NCBI RefSeq assembly: GCF_021026315.1
Contig: NZ_JAJNCX010000006.1
Span: forward strand, 1-64,000
Origin: Rhizobium sp. C4
GTDB taxonomy: Bacteria; Pseudomonadota; Alphaproteobacteria; Rhizobiales; Rhizobiaceae
Length of the DNA stretch: 64,000 nucleotides
Reading direction: 5' to 3'
Shown here: in pieces, positions 25,925 to 34,567 of the stretch
Numbering within the stretch: position 1 is the stretch's first letter
Layout: each line of letters starts with the position of its first letter
Position numbers and translations under genes: made by a program
The notes under the pieces: generated by a model
Database searches by the model: none
What the model saw: only the letters and a program-made list of their open reading frames with translations
What the model was told of the DNA's origin: nothing

Positions 25925-26331
25925 GATCAGCTCAGCTCCTCCCAAAGCTCCTGCTCAGGCCTTGCGCGACAGGCTCCATAAGGAAGGCCGCGTTGTCCGA
26001 CAGGTCAGATGCCGATTACACGAAATCGTCTGTCAGAATTGCACGGTTCCGAAGCGAATGCATCAGCACAATCGCATGTATCAAAGCCAAGTGTATCAAT
26101 ATTGCGTCACCCGAACCGGCCCCGCTTTGATCTTCATCAAGTGAGCTGAAACATCGATCCGCTGCCCACCCTTGCATTCGAAACCCCTTTGGAGTAAGGA
26201 GCGCCGTCCGCCTAGACACCCTTGGAGGCAAGGCGGATGAGGCTTTTAGCGAATTCAGCAACAAGCTTCAGCTTCGCATCTGTCGAAATCGACAGTGTGC
26301 GGGCTCTCCGCAAACGTTGAAAGGAAATACC
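25925..26331. other. Intergenic region, 407 bp, between the GAF-Fis gene and rplY
   Basis: It holds a perfect FNR/FixK-type palindrome (26127-26140) between two divergent genes and a CTGTCG/CGACAG hairpin (26280-26295) in the presumed rplY leader. I see no small gene. Confidence 0.5.
26127..26140. promoter_or_regulatory. Perfect FNR/FixK-type site
   Basis: TTGATCTTCATCAA is an exact TTGAT-N4-ATCAA palindrome. Its centre is about 210 nt upstream of the GAF-Fis gene on one side and about 200 nt upstream of rplY on the other. A transcript starting 41 nt away in either direction would have a leader of about 160 nt. Confidence 0.55.
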
Positions 26332-26931
26332 ATGAGCCACGCTTCGTACGAGCTCAAGGCCGAAAAGCGCGATCGGGTTGGTAAGGGGTCCTCCCGCGAA
26401 CTGCGCCGCAACGGTCTTATCCCTGCAGTTATCTATGGCGACAAGCAGGCCCCGATTTCGATCGCTCTGTCGACCAATGAAGTCACGAAGAAGATCCACG
26501 CTGGCGGTTTCATGACCACCATCGCAACGATCGACGTCGGCGGCGAAAAGATCTCGGTTCTCCCGAAGGATTACCAGCTGGATCCGGTCCGCGACTTCAC
26601 CTTGCATGTCGACTTCCTGCGCGTGTCCGGCGACACCCAGGTCGTGGTTGCTGTTCCGGTTCACTTCGTCAACCAGGAAAAGTCCCCGGGCCTCAAGATC
26701 GGCGGCACCCTGAACGTTGTTCGCCACGAAGTCGAATTCCACTGCCCGGCCAACGCCATCCCGGAATTCATCACGGCTGACCTCGAAGGCTTCAAGATCG
26801 GCGACGGTGTTCACATCTCGCACATCAAGCTTCCGGCAGGCGTCACGCCCGTCATCACCGACCGCGACTTCACGATCGCCACGATCGTGACCCCGGCTGG
26901 CGGCGTCCAGGAAGAAGCAGCAGAAGCCTGA
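26332..26931 (+). CDS. rplY: 50S ribosomal protein L25 (Ctc form)
   Basis: The 199-aa protein is the long general-stress (Ctc) form: an N-terminal 5S rRNA-binding L25 domain (about residues 4-95, with [20 protein letters not shown]) and a C-terminal TL5-like beta domain (about 100-190). It binds 5S rRNA in the large subunit. AAAGGAAA precedes the ATG. rplY and pth are usually neighbours in this group; here a signalling cassette separates them. Confidence 0.96.
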   Translation: MSHASYELKAEKRDRVGKGSSRELRRNGLIPAVIYGDKQAPISIALSTNEVTKKIHAGGFMTTIATIDVGGEKISVLPKDYQLDPVRDFTLHVDFLRVSGDTQVVVAVPVHFVNQEKSPGLKIGGTLNVVRHEVEFHCPANAIPEFITADLEGFKIGDGVHISHIKLPAGVTPVITDRDFTIATIVTPAGGVQEEAAEA

Positions 26932-26967
26932 TCGGTTCACCGATCTGCTTTCAGCAGTTCAGTTACG

Positions 26968-27011
26968 TGCAAGGCTCGTTCTACAGAGATGTAGGCGGGC
27001 CTTGCATTTTT
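26968..27011 (+). terminator. Terminator of rplY
   Basis: TGCAAGG (26968-26974) pairs with CCTTGCA (27000-27006), with an inner CTACA/TGTAG stem, and is followed by T at 27007-27011. Confidence 0.85.
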
Positions 27012-27118
27012 GCGCAATGCAAAAACTGAGAGCCCGATCTTCAAGGTCGGTTAAGGCCTGCATGCAACATTGCCTGCCTTATAAATATGGCGGATCGGCA
27101 CGTTCAGTTTAGAGGCCC

Positions 27119-29491
27119 ATGCACACCCACTCCGTGGAAAAGCGCTTTCTTTTGATCATTTGTACGGCGGTGCTCATCTTCGTGATGCCGCTCTTTGCTT
27201 TGTTTTTCTTCCTCTCCGCCGAACGCACCCTGAACGAGCGGATGCAGCGCATCGATCTGACGATGTCCACCAACGCGCAGGCGCTCGGCAAGCCGCTGTG
27301 GGATTTCGACATCGACAGCGCCAGGAAGGTCGCAGCCGCGATCGCCGCCGGCAGCGAGATCGAGGCCGTTCACGTGCGCGACAGCTCCGGCTCGATCACG
27401 ATCAGCATCCCGGCCGCAGGCACGAAACACGACGTGGCAACGCGCAGATTTTCCACGCCGATCTACTTCTCCTCCGTCGATGGCGAGAAATATGTCGGCG
27501 CGCTGGAACTCGAAGTCGACAATGGCGGCCTCATCTCGACCATCAGCCCGCGCGATATCGCGTTCATGTTCATCTTCGTCTTCGCGGTGACCATCGTCTT
27601 CCTGGCGGCCGTGATTGCCAACCGGGTGATCGTCATCCGCCCGCTCCTGCGCCTGACCGACGCCGTCATCCGGACGCGCCGCAGCGGCTACCGGCAGAGC
27701 GTGGACTGGCACTCGCGCGACGAGATGGGCCTGCTGGCTGAAAACTTCAACGAGATGCAGAGTGAACTGGCGCACGAGGAAAGCGCGCTGAAGGCCGCGC
27801 ATGCCATGGTGCAGGCGGTCTACAACAAGACCCCCGCCATGCTCTACATGGTCGATGCCGACGACCGCATTGCCGCCGTTTCCGACTACTGGATGCTGGC
27901 GACCGGCTATTCGCGCGACGACGTCACCGGCCGCCACTTCAGCGACTTCCTCGCCCGCGGCGAAACCTGGCGCAGCGCCCGCGGCCTGGCGGACCATGAG
28001 GCACCGGAAGCGGCCAACTGCACCGTCAAGTTCCAGTGCGCCGATGGCAGCGTCATCGATGTGCTCATCCGCGAGACGCCGATGGGCGACGACGCCGGGC
28101 GCACCAGCGCGATTTGCGTGATGACGGACGTCACGGAACTCAAGGAAGCGGAGACCCGCAACCACCTGCAGGCCATCACCGACCACCTGACCGGCCTTCT
28201 CAACCGCCAGGGCTTCGAAGCCGCACTCGACGGCAAGATCAGCGAGGCTGACAAGTGCGGCCACGAACTGGCCTGCCTCTTCGTCGACCTCGACCGCTTC
28301 AAGTGGATCAACGACAATCTGGGCCACGCCGCCGGCGACGCGGTGCTGAGGGAAGTGGTGAGCCGCGCCACTGCCCAGCTGCGCCCCTCCGACGTCATCG
28401 CCCGCCTCGGCGGCGACGAATTCGCCGTCCTCGTCTCGGCACCGGATGCGGAGACGATCGCGCGCGGCATCTCCGAACAGCTGAAGTCGATCTTCACGAC
28501 GCCGTTCACGCCGGAATCCACCAAGGTGACGCTGAGCGCCAGTATCGGGATCGCGCTTTATCCGCACCATGCCAACTCCGCTGCCGAACTTCTGCAGAAG
28601 TCGGATCTGGCCATGTATGCGCGCAAGCGCAACGGCAAGAACGGCACCGAAGTCTTCGATGATTCCATGGCAGACACGGCCCGCGAGCGCGCCGAGCTGG
28701 AACGCTTCATCAATCAGGCGCTTGAGAACGACTGGTTTGATGCATGGCTGCAGCCGATCTGCGATCTGAAGACCGGGCGGCCGAGGAATTTCGAGGCCCT
28801 GATGCGGCTTCGCCATCCCGAGCGCGGCATCCTGCCGCCGGCAAAGATCATCGCCGTGGCCGAGGAGAACGGCACGATCGAGGCGATCGGCAATGTCATC
28901 CTGAAGAAGGCGGTCGATTATCTTGCCCGCATCAGCGACATTCCGGGCTTCGAAGATGTCCGCATGTCGATCAACTTCTCGCCGCTGCAGCTCAATGCCG
29001 ACCTTCTGGCGCGCATGTCGGACATCCTCATGAAGTCGGGCATACAGCCCTCGCGCATCGTGCTGGAGATCACCGAAGCGGTTCTCATGCGCAACAATCC
29101 CGAGATCAACATGGTGCTCCGCGGTCTGCGCGATTGCGGCATGTCGATCGCGCTGGACGACTTCGGCACCGGCTACTCGTCGCTGAGCTACCTGCACCGC
29201 TTCCCGGTCAACATCGTCAAGGTTGACCGTTCCTTCGTGGCAGCCCTGCATCCCGACAGCGCGGTCGAGCGCGACAAGCCCTACCTGCTCGTCCAGGGCA
29301 TCAACACGATCGCCCAGCATCTCAACTGCAAGGTCGTCGCAGAAGGCATCGAAACGCCGAGCCAGAGAGAGATCCTGAAGGACATGGGCATCCATTACGG
29401 CCAGGGCTATCTCTTCTCCAGGCCGCTCAGCATCGACGACATCGAACAGCTTTACAACCCGACCGGCGAGCGGCTTTCCGCGCGCGCCTGA
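27119..29491 (+). CDS. PAS-GGDEF-EAL c-di-GMP signalling protein
   Basis: The 790-aa inner-membrane protein makes or degrades c-di-GMP. Order: membrane segment (about residues 10-33), periplasmic domain of about 110 residues, second segment (about 147-170), HAMP-like region (about 171-225), PAS (about 228-345), GGDEF (about 350-515) and EAL (about 525-780). GGDEF is intact at 431-435 with an RPSD I-site (422-425). EAL is intact (559-561), with DDFGTGYSS and EGIET present, so both activities look possible. The next gene starts 5 nt after its stop. Confidence 0.93.
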   Translation: MHTHSVEKRFLLIICTAVLIFVMPLFALFFFLSAERTLNERMQRIDLTMSTNAQALGKPLWDFDIDSARKVAAAIAAGSEIEAVHVRDSSGSITISIPAAGTKHDVATRRFSTPIYFSSVDGEKYVGALELEVDNGGLISTISPRDIAFMFIFVFAVTIVFLAAVIANRVIVIRPLLRLTDAVIRTRRSGYRQSVDWHSRDEMGLLAENFNEMQSELAHEESALKAAHAMVQAVYNKTPAMLYMVDADDRIAAVSDYWMLATGYSRDDVTGRHFSDFLARGETWRSARGLADHEAPEAANCTVKFQCADGSVIDVLIRETPMGDDAGRTSAICVMTDVTELKEAETRNHLQAITDHLTGLLNRQGFEAALDGKISEADKCGHELACLFVDLDRFKWINDNLGHAAGDAVLREVVSRATAQLRPSDVIARLGGDEFAVLVSAPDAETIARGISEQLKSIFTTPFTPESTKVTLSASIGIALYPHHANSAAELLQKSDLAMYARKRNGKNGTEVFDDSMADTARERAELERFINQALENDWFDAWLQPICDLKTGRPRNFEALMRLRHPERGILPPAKIIAVAEENGTIEAIGNVILKKAVDYLARISDIPGFEDVRMSINFSPLQLNADLLARMSDILMKSGIQPSRIVLEITEAVLMRNNPEINMVLRGLRDCGMSIALDDFGTGYSSLSYLHRFPVNIVKVDRSFVAALHPDSAVERDKPYLLVQGINTIAQHLNCKVVAEGIETPSQREILKDMGIHYGQGYLFSRPLSIDDIEQLYNPTGERLSARA

Positions 29492-29496
29492 ACCAC

Positions 29497-30252
29497 ATGG
29501 ACATCAAGATGATCTCTGCCCGCGCCCTCACAGGCCTGGCACTCGCCTTCACCCTCGCCGCCGGCACAGCCTCTGCCACCGATATCCGCTTCGTGACGGA
29601 AACCTATCCGCCGCTCAACTATATCGAGGATGGCCAGGTCAAGGGTGCCTCCATGGATCAGATCCGTCTGATCATGAAGAATGCCGAGCTCCCCTATTCC
29701 GTCGAAATCATGCCCTGGGCGCGTGCGCTGGCACTGGCCGAGATCGAGCCGGAATTCTGCGTCTTTTCGGCAGTCCACAATGCCGAGCGCGACCGGAATT
29801 TCAAATGGGTTGAGCCGCTGATGAAGAGCCGCACGCTCCTGATCCGCAAGCAGGGATCGAAAATTGCCCCGAAGTCGCTGGAAGAGGCCAAGGCCTACAC
29901 GATCGGTACCCAGCGCGGCGATTTCACCCACGACATCCTGAAGCGCAACAACTTCCCCAAGATCGATCTCGCGACAGATCTCGACCTCGGCCTGAAGAAG
30001 CTCGCAAGCGGCCGCATCGATCTCATGCCGATCTCGGAAAAATATTATGAGAAGCTGAAACGCGATGGCGCTCCGGTCGAATCCGTGCTGACATTGGCCG
30101 AAAGCACATATTCGATCGCGTGCAACCGCAACGTTCCGGATGCCACGATCACCCGCATGCAGCAGGAACTGGACAAATTGATTGCTGATGGAACCCAGCA
30201 TCAGATTTTCGATGTCTACGGCGTCTCCACCGAGGAAAGCGCGGTCAAGTGA
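29497..30252 (+). CDS. Periplasmic substrate-binding protein, family 3, first copy
   Basis: The 251-aa precursor has a signal peptide cleaved near TASATD (about residue 28) and an SBP_bac_3 domain (FVTETYPPLNYIEDGQVKG, IMPWARALALAEIE). Two cysteines (FCVFS, IACNR) are shared with the next protein and may form a disulfide. No permease or ATPase gene is nearby. Translation is probably coupled to the GGDEF-EAL gene, so it may be a ligand sensor for it, as NspS is for MbaA; that is inference. The ligand is probably an amino acid or similar small polar compound. Confidence 0.87.
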   Translation: MDIKMISARALTGLALAFTLAAGTASATDIRFVTETYPPLNYIEDGQVKGASMDQIRLIMKNAELPYSVEIMPWARALALAEIEPEFCVFSAVHNAERDRNFKWVEPLMKSRTLLIRKQGSKIAPKSLEEAKAYTIGTQRGDFTHDILKRNNFPKIDLATDLDLGLKKLASGRIDLMPISEKYYEKLKRDGAPVESVLTLAESTYSIACNRNVPDATITRMQQELDKLIADGTQHQIFDVYGVSTEESAVK

Positions 30253-30289
30253 GCGCGCCCCGCATCACTCAGGCTCCAAGAGGTCATGC

Positions 30290-31072
30290 ATGACGAAAGC
30301 GCGCCTCGCACGAAACGGCAACAGAAAGGCCGGCTGGCTTGCCTCGCTGGCGTGTATGGCGTCTCTGTGGTCCGCCTCGGCGTCGGCGGCACCCGCTGAA
30401 ACCCTGCATCTCCTGACCGAATCCTACCCGCCCTATAGCTATCAGGAGAACGGCGTGCTGAAGGGCATTGCCATCGACCTCATGAAGGCCATCATGACGG
30501 ATGCGGGCATCCCATACGAGATGAAGATACAGCCTTGGGCGCGCGCCTATGGCCTTGCCCTCAACTCCGGCGGACATTGCGTCTTCTCGACCGTCCACAC
30601 GGCCGAGCGGGACGCATTGTTCGAATGGATCGAACCGCTCTTCACCACCGAAACCTATCTGGTCCGCAGAAGCGGCTCCGACGTCAAACCCACCGATCTC
30701 GATGACGCCAAGCGATACCTCGTCGGCACCCAGCTCGGCGATTACACCGAAGCACTGCTGAAACAGGGCGGCTTCAGGCGCGTCGACCTCACCTCGGAAA
30801 TTGACCTCAGCCTCAAGAAGCTGATCGCCGGCCGCATCGATCTGATGCCGATGGCCGCCTCCATGGTGACGGATCTGCAGAAACAGGCCGTCCCGGTGGA
30901 GCCCGCCGTTGTCCTCACCCGCACCGTCGACTCGCTTGCCTGCAACAAGAGCACATCGCCCGAAACGCTCGAACGGATCCGCGCCAGCCTGAAGAAGCTG
31001 ATCGATGACGGGACAAGGGCGGGGATTTTCGAGCGCTACCAGTTTGTCGAAGGCGGCCTGCTTCACAAATGA
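30290..31072 (+). CDS. Periplasmic substrate-binding protein, family 3, second copy
   Basis: The 260-aa paralogue of the preceding protein shares its layout along the whole length (LLTESYPPYSYQENGVLKG, IQPWARAYGLAL, HCVFST, LACNKS). Its basic N-terminus and signal peptide end near SAAPAE (about residue 36). The start at 30290 has AAGAGG with a 7-nt spacer, and the gap from the first copy is 37 nt. The pair probably arose by tandem duplication and may bind different ligands. Confidence 0.86.
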   Translation: MTKARLARNGNRKAGWLASLACMASLWSASASAAPAETLHLLTESYPPYSYQENGVLKGIAIDLMKAIMTDAGIPYEMKIQPWARAYGLALNSGGHCVFSTVHTAERDALFEWIEPLFTTETYLVRRSGSDVKPTDLDDAKRYLVGTQLGDYTEALLKQGGFRRVDLTSEIDLSLKKLIAGRIDLMPMAASMVTDLQKQAVPVEPAVVLTRTVDSLACNKSTSPETLERIRASLKKLIDDGTRAGIFERYQFVEGGLLHK

Positions 31073-31160
31073 GGCGGCTGATTGCAGCGGGCAACGCTTG
31101 ACAGGCGGCTGCCTTTGGCATTTCACAGCGCAAGATTTCCACCATGCGCGGACATAAGCC

Positions 31161-31877
31161 ATGAAGATCATCGTCGGCCTCGGCAATCCCGGCCCGAAAT
31201 ATGCGGCCAACCGCCACAATATCGGCTTCATGGCCGTCGATGCGCTGCACCGCAAGCACCCGTTCGGCCCATGGTCGAAGAAATTCAAGGCCGAGATTTC
31301 CGAAGGCGAGATTGCCGGCGAGAAGGTGCTGCTGATGAAGCCGCAGACCTTCATGAACCTGTCCGGCGAGGCTGTCGGCGAGGCCATGCGCTTCTACAAG
31401 CTCGGTCCCGGCGACATCATCGCCATCCACGACGAACTCGACCTGCCGGCTTCAAAAGTGAAGCTCAAGGTCGGCGGCGGCCATGGCGGCCATAACGGCC
31501 TGAAGTCGCTCGACGCCCATTGCGGCCGCGACTACAAGCGCCTGCGCCTCGGCATCGGCCATCCGGGCTCCAAGGAACAGGTCCACAATCACGTGCTCGG
31601 CGATTTCGCCAAGGTCGATCAGGGTTGGCTGGATGAACTGATGGACGACATCGCCATCAATGCCGAACTCCTCTTCGACGGCGACGGCTCGAAATTCATG
31701 AACAAGCTCGCCCCGCCGCCCCCCAAGGCCGAGAAGAAGGATGCCGGTGCGCCCAAGGCCCAGGCGGCGCCAAAAGCCCAGTCCCACATCCACCAGGCCC
31801 GCAACCACAAGCCCGACCTGCCCGCAACCGGCCCCATGGCCGACATGCTGAAACGGATGTTTGGCAAGAAGGATTGA
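31161..31877 (+). CDS. pth: Peptidyl-tRNA hydrolase
   Basis: Cleaves peptidyl-tRNA released from stalled ribosomes. The catalytic domain (residues about 1-190) has [18 protein letters not shown], with catalytic His at about 20, and the conserved KPQTFMN and [14 protein letters not shown] blocks. At 238 aa it is longer than the usual about 190, owing to a Pro/Ala/Lys-rich tail (about 180-238) seen in related bacteria. A repeat element follows the stop. Confidence 0.95.
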   Translation: MKIIVGLGNPGPKYAANRHNIGFMAVDALHRKHPFGPWSKKFKAEISEGEIAGEKVLLMKPQTFMNLSGEAVGEAMRFYKLGPGDIIAIHDELDLPASKVKLKVGGGHGGHNGLKSLDAHCGRDYKRLRLGIGHPGSKEQVHNHVLGDFAKVDQGWLDELMDDIAINAELLFDGDGSKFMNKLAPPPPKAEKKDAGAPKAQAAPKAQSHIHQARNHKPDLPATGPMADMLKRMFGKKD

Positions 31878-31888
31878 GCCCGCGGCTC

Positions 31889-32063
31889 ACCCCCCTCTGC
31901 CCTGCCGGGCATCTCCCCCGCAAGGGGGGAGATCGGAACGCGGCTATCGCTCAGTCCTTCTCAATGTCGCACATACTGAACCCGTGGAGATGGGACAGCT
32001 GCGAGTGCCCCAGATCAATCTCCCCCCTTGCGGGGGGGATGGCCTGCAGGCCAGAGGGGGGTA
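31889..32063. repeat. Palindromic mosaic repeat between pth and clpS
   Basis: The ends are inverted copies of each other: a block reading CCCCCCTCTGCCCTGCCGGG then ATCTCCCCC near 31890-31919, and its reverse counterpart near 32016-32063. Each arm also contains a CCCCCGCAAGGGGGG-type palindrome. It resembles RIME-class intergenic elements of rhizobia and lies between the convergent pth and clpS genes, where it could fold into terminator-like hairpins. Confidence 0.7.
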
Positions 32064-32079
32064 CCACGAGCGCCCCCAC

Positions 32080-32391
32080 TTATTCCTCCGGCTCCGCCGT
32101 GAACATCAACGGGAACCCGGCCTCCTTGGCGAGATCCATCGCCTCCTTGACCTTCGTCTCGGCAATATCCTTCGTATAGACGGCCACCACCGACGATCCC
32201 TTCATGTGCGCCGTCAGCATGATCTTCTCCGCAGAGGAAGAGTCGGCGCGGAAGACATAGGACAGCACCATCACGACGAATTCGCGCGGCGTGTAATCGT
32301 CGTTGAACAGCAGCACCTTGTAGAGCTTCGGCTTCTCGACCTTCGGCGTGGTCTTCACGCGCGGAGCAAGCACGACATCGTTCTCGGCCAT
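32080..32391 (-). CDS. clpS: ClpS-family N-end-rule adaptor
   Basis: The 103-aa adaptor delivers N-degron substrates to ClpAP. The substrate pocket is recognisable: N30, D31, D32 and T34 in FNDDYTPREFV, M58, and H62. The gatekeeper methionine (E. coli M40) is replaced by R36. No clpA gene is adjacent. Many alphaproteobacteria have two paralogues, and a solitary copy of this kind fits ClpS2, which has narrower specificity in Agrobacterium. The paralogue assignment is inferred. Confidence 0.9.
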   Translation of the reverse strand: MAENDVVLAPRVKTTPKVEKPKLYKVLLFNDDYTPREFVVMVLSYVFRADSSSAEKIMLTAHMKGSSVVAVYTKDIAETKVKEAMDLAKEAGFPLMFTAEPEE

Positions 32392-32600
32392 GAGACGCCT
32401 CCGGGGATTTTCTGATGTTGTTCAGGATTGTTCGCCCGCCGCGTCGTTGCGCAGACCTCAACATTTTGAGGCCATAACTGCAAAAACGCAAGAGGCAAGC
32501 CCTGCAGGACAATCGCCAGCGCCCGGCGGATTGGGCCCGACAGCCGGAACATGGCCTCGCCACGCACAACCTTCAAGAGCTTGCACCAATCCTTGTGCGC

Positions 32601-32993
32601 CTAGACCAGAATGCACTCGTTGCCTTCATCGGCCAGAATGCGAGCCGCACGGCGATCGAAGGTCGCAAGGACGCTTCCTCCCATCCGCCTCCCCTCGAAT
32701 GCGACAATGCCGTCAGCGAAGTCGCCGCCTCTCTTCATGATGGCAAGTCCGGCGGCGACGGCTGCCGTATCGACGACAACACCTTCCGTGTCGGACCATG
32801 CCGATACGACACCAATCAACTCGCCATGGGACAGCTTGTAGACCCTGCCGAGAACCCAGATCAGCTCGCAGAAGGTCTGGTTTGGTATGACGACCTCGTG
32901 CGCCGCCAGCACCGCCATGGCCCGTTCGGCCTCCTCGGCATTGTCCTGGACAATGGCACGAACCAGAACATTGGTGTCGATGATGACGCTCAA
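32601..32993 (-). CDS. PIN-domain toxin, VapC-like
   Basis: The 130-aa PIN-domain ribonuclease has the metal-binding acidic residues D6 (IIDTNVLVR), E43 (FCELIW), D91 or D94 (GGDFADG) and D113 (ATFDRRA). It overlaps the antitoxin stop by 4 nt and is second in the operon, the usual vapBC order. Free toxin would cleave RNA, typically tRNA or rRNA. Confidence 0.87.
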   Translation of the reverse strand: MSVIIDTNVLVRAIVQDNAEEAERAMAVLAAHEVVIPNQTFCELIWVLGRVYKLSHGELIGVVSAWSDTEGVVVDTAAVAAGLAIMKRGGDFADGIVAFEGRRMGGSVLATFDRRAARILADEGNECILV

Positions 32994-33247
32994 GACGTCA
33001 CCTTTCCAGCCCAGCCGTCCTTGATGGCCTCGTCAAGCTCCTCAAGGCTGTATGCCCGGTCCGGCTTGTGGGCGAACATGCCGAAGAGTTCCTGCTTCGT
33101 ATGGCGCTTCCGCGCTGGGCGGACGGAGACCTGGCCCTGCTCCTCGAAGGACACGTCGATCTCGTCACCGATATCGACGCCCAGATAGTCGCGAATTTCC
33201 TTTCGCAACGTGACTTGCCCCTTGGCAGTGATCTTCAGGCGCACCAT
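32990..33247 (-). CDS. AbrB/SpoVT-type antitoxin, VapB-like
   Basis: The 85-aa protein has an N-terminal swapped-hairpin AbrB domain (VRLKITAKGQVTLRKEIRDY) that binds DNA and a C-terminal tail that should hold the toxin. A GTG at 33256 opens the frame, but the ATG at 33247 has GAGAGG about 8 nt upstream and is preferred. It probably represses the operon. The pair sits between clpS and ychF. Confidence 0.85.
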   Translation of the reverse strand: MVRLKITAKGQVTLRKEIRDYLGVDIGDEIDVSFEEQGQVSVRPARKRHTKQELFGMFAHKPDRAYSLEELDEAIKDGWAGKVTS

Positions 33248-33398
33248 CCGGGCCACCTCTCCGTTGTCTTCTTGGTCTCAAAAGTAAGGCATCATCGCCT
33301 TACGCACAAGGCTTGCCATGCGCCTGCCTCTTGACGCGCGGAAACCTATCCCCCATAGGCAACGCAATCATTTCACGACCTGCGACAGGCGATATATC

Positions 33399-34502
33399 AT
33401 GGGCTTCAAATGCGGCATCGTCGGGCTTCCCAATGTGGGCAAGTCCACTCTCTTCAATGCACTGACGCGCACGGCAGCGGCGCAGGCGGCAAACTATCCG
33501 TTCTGCACGATCGAGCCGAACACGGGTGAAGTCGCCGTTCCCGATCCGCGCATGAAGCTTCTCGCGCAGGCCGGCAAGTCGAAGGAAATCATTCCGACGC
33601 GCATCTCCTTCGTCGACATCGCCGGCCTCGTGCGCGGCGCATCGAAGGGTGAAGGCCTCGGCAACAAGTTCCTCGCCAATATCCGCGAAGTCGACGCCGT
33701 CGTCCACGTTCTGCGCTGCTTCGAAGATGCCGACATCACCCATGTCGAAGGCCGCATCGACCCGGTCGGCGATGCCGACACGATCGAAACGGAACTGATG
33801 CTCGCCGACCTGGAAAGCATCGAGCGCCGTCTGGATCAGACCCGCAAGCGCGCAGCCAGCAAGGACAAGGAGTCCATGACAAACCTTCCGGTCATGGAAG
33901 AAGTCGTCAAGCTCCTGCAGGAAGGCAAGCCTGCCCGCCTGCTGCTGAGGACGCTTCCCCCCGAAGATATCGCGATCCTGAAGGGCCTGAACCTTCTGAC
34001 CTCGCATCCGGTGCTTTACGTCTGCAACGTCGCCGAAGGTGACGCGGCAACCGGCAACAGCTTCACGGCTGAGGTCGAGAAGATGGCGAAGGAACAGGGC
34101 GCCGAATGCGTCATCATCTCCGCCGCCATCGAAGCGGAAGTCGCCCAGCTTCCCGACGAGGAAGCCCAGGAATTCCTTTCTGCTCTTGGTCTTGAGGAAG
34201 CCGGTCTCGACCGTCTCATCCGCGCCGGCTATCACCTGCTCGACCTCATCACCTATTTCACCGTCGGCCCGAAGGAAACCCGCGCCTGGACCATCAAGCG
34301 CGGCACCAAGGCGCCTGCGGCTGCCGGCGTCATCCACTCGGATTTCGAACGCGGCTTCATCCGCGCCCAGACGATCGCCTATGACGACTATGTCGCGCTC
34401 GGCGGCGAAGTCGGCGCCAAGGAAGCCGGCAAGGCCCGCGATGAAGGCAAGGAATATGTCGTGCAGGACGGCGACGTGCTGCTTTTCAGATTCAACACCT
34501 GA
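33399..34502 (+). CDS. ychF: Redox-regulated ATPase YchF
   Basis: The 367-aa P-loop protein of the Obg family has GLPNVGKSTLFNAL (G1), DIAGLVRGASKGEGLGN (G3), and a C-terminal TGS domain (about residues 280-365). YchF prefers ATP over GTP, binds ribosomes, and links translation and oxidative stress. The ATG at 33399 gives the conserved MGFKCGIVGLPN; extension upstream would be non-homologous. Confidence 0.95.
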   Translation: MGFKCGIVGLPNVGKSTLFNALTRTAAAQAANYPFCTIEPNTGEVAVPDPRMKLLAQAGKSKEIIPTRISFVDIAGLVRGASKGEGLGNKFLANIREVDAVVHVLRCFEDADITHVEGRIDPVGDADTIETELMLADLESIERRLDQTRKRAASKDKESMTNLPVMEEVVKLLQEGKPARLLLRTLPPEDIAILKGLNLLTSHPVLYVCNVAEGDAATGNSFTAEVEKMAKEQGAECVIISAAIEAEVAQLPDEEAQEFLSALGLEEAGLDRLIRAGYHLLDLITYFTVGPKETRAWTIKRGTKAPAAAGVIHSDFERGFIRAQTIAYDDYVALGGEVGAKEAGKARDEGKEYVVQDGDVLLFRFNT

Positions 34503-34567
34503 TCTTCATGCCGCATTACAGTTTCGCATAAGCGACCCGGGCTAGCGTGCCGCCAAAGGAGACTTCC

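Noticed and set aside
27104..29395. 763-codon open frame opposite the GGDEF-EAL gene
   Set aside because: It is a shadow of a gene with intact catalytic motifs and has low-complexity composition.
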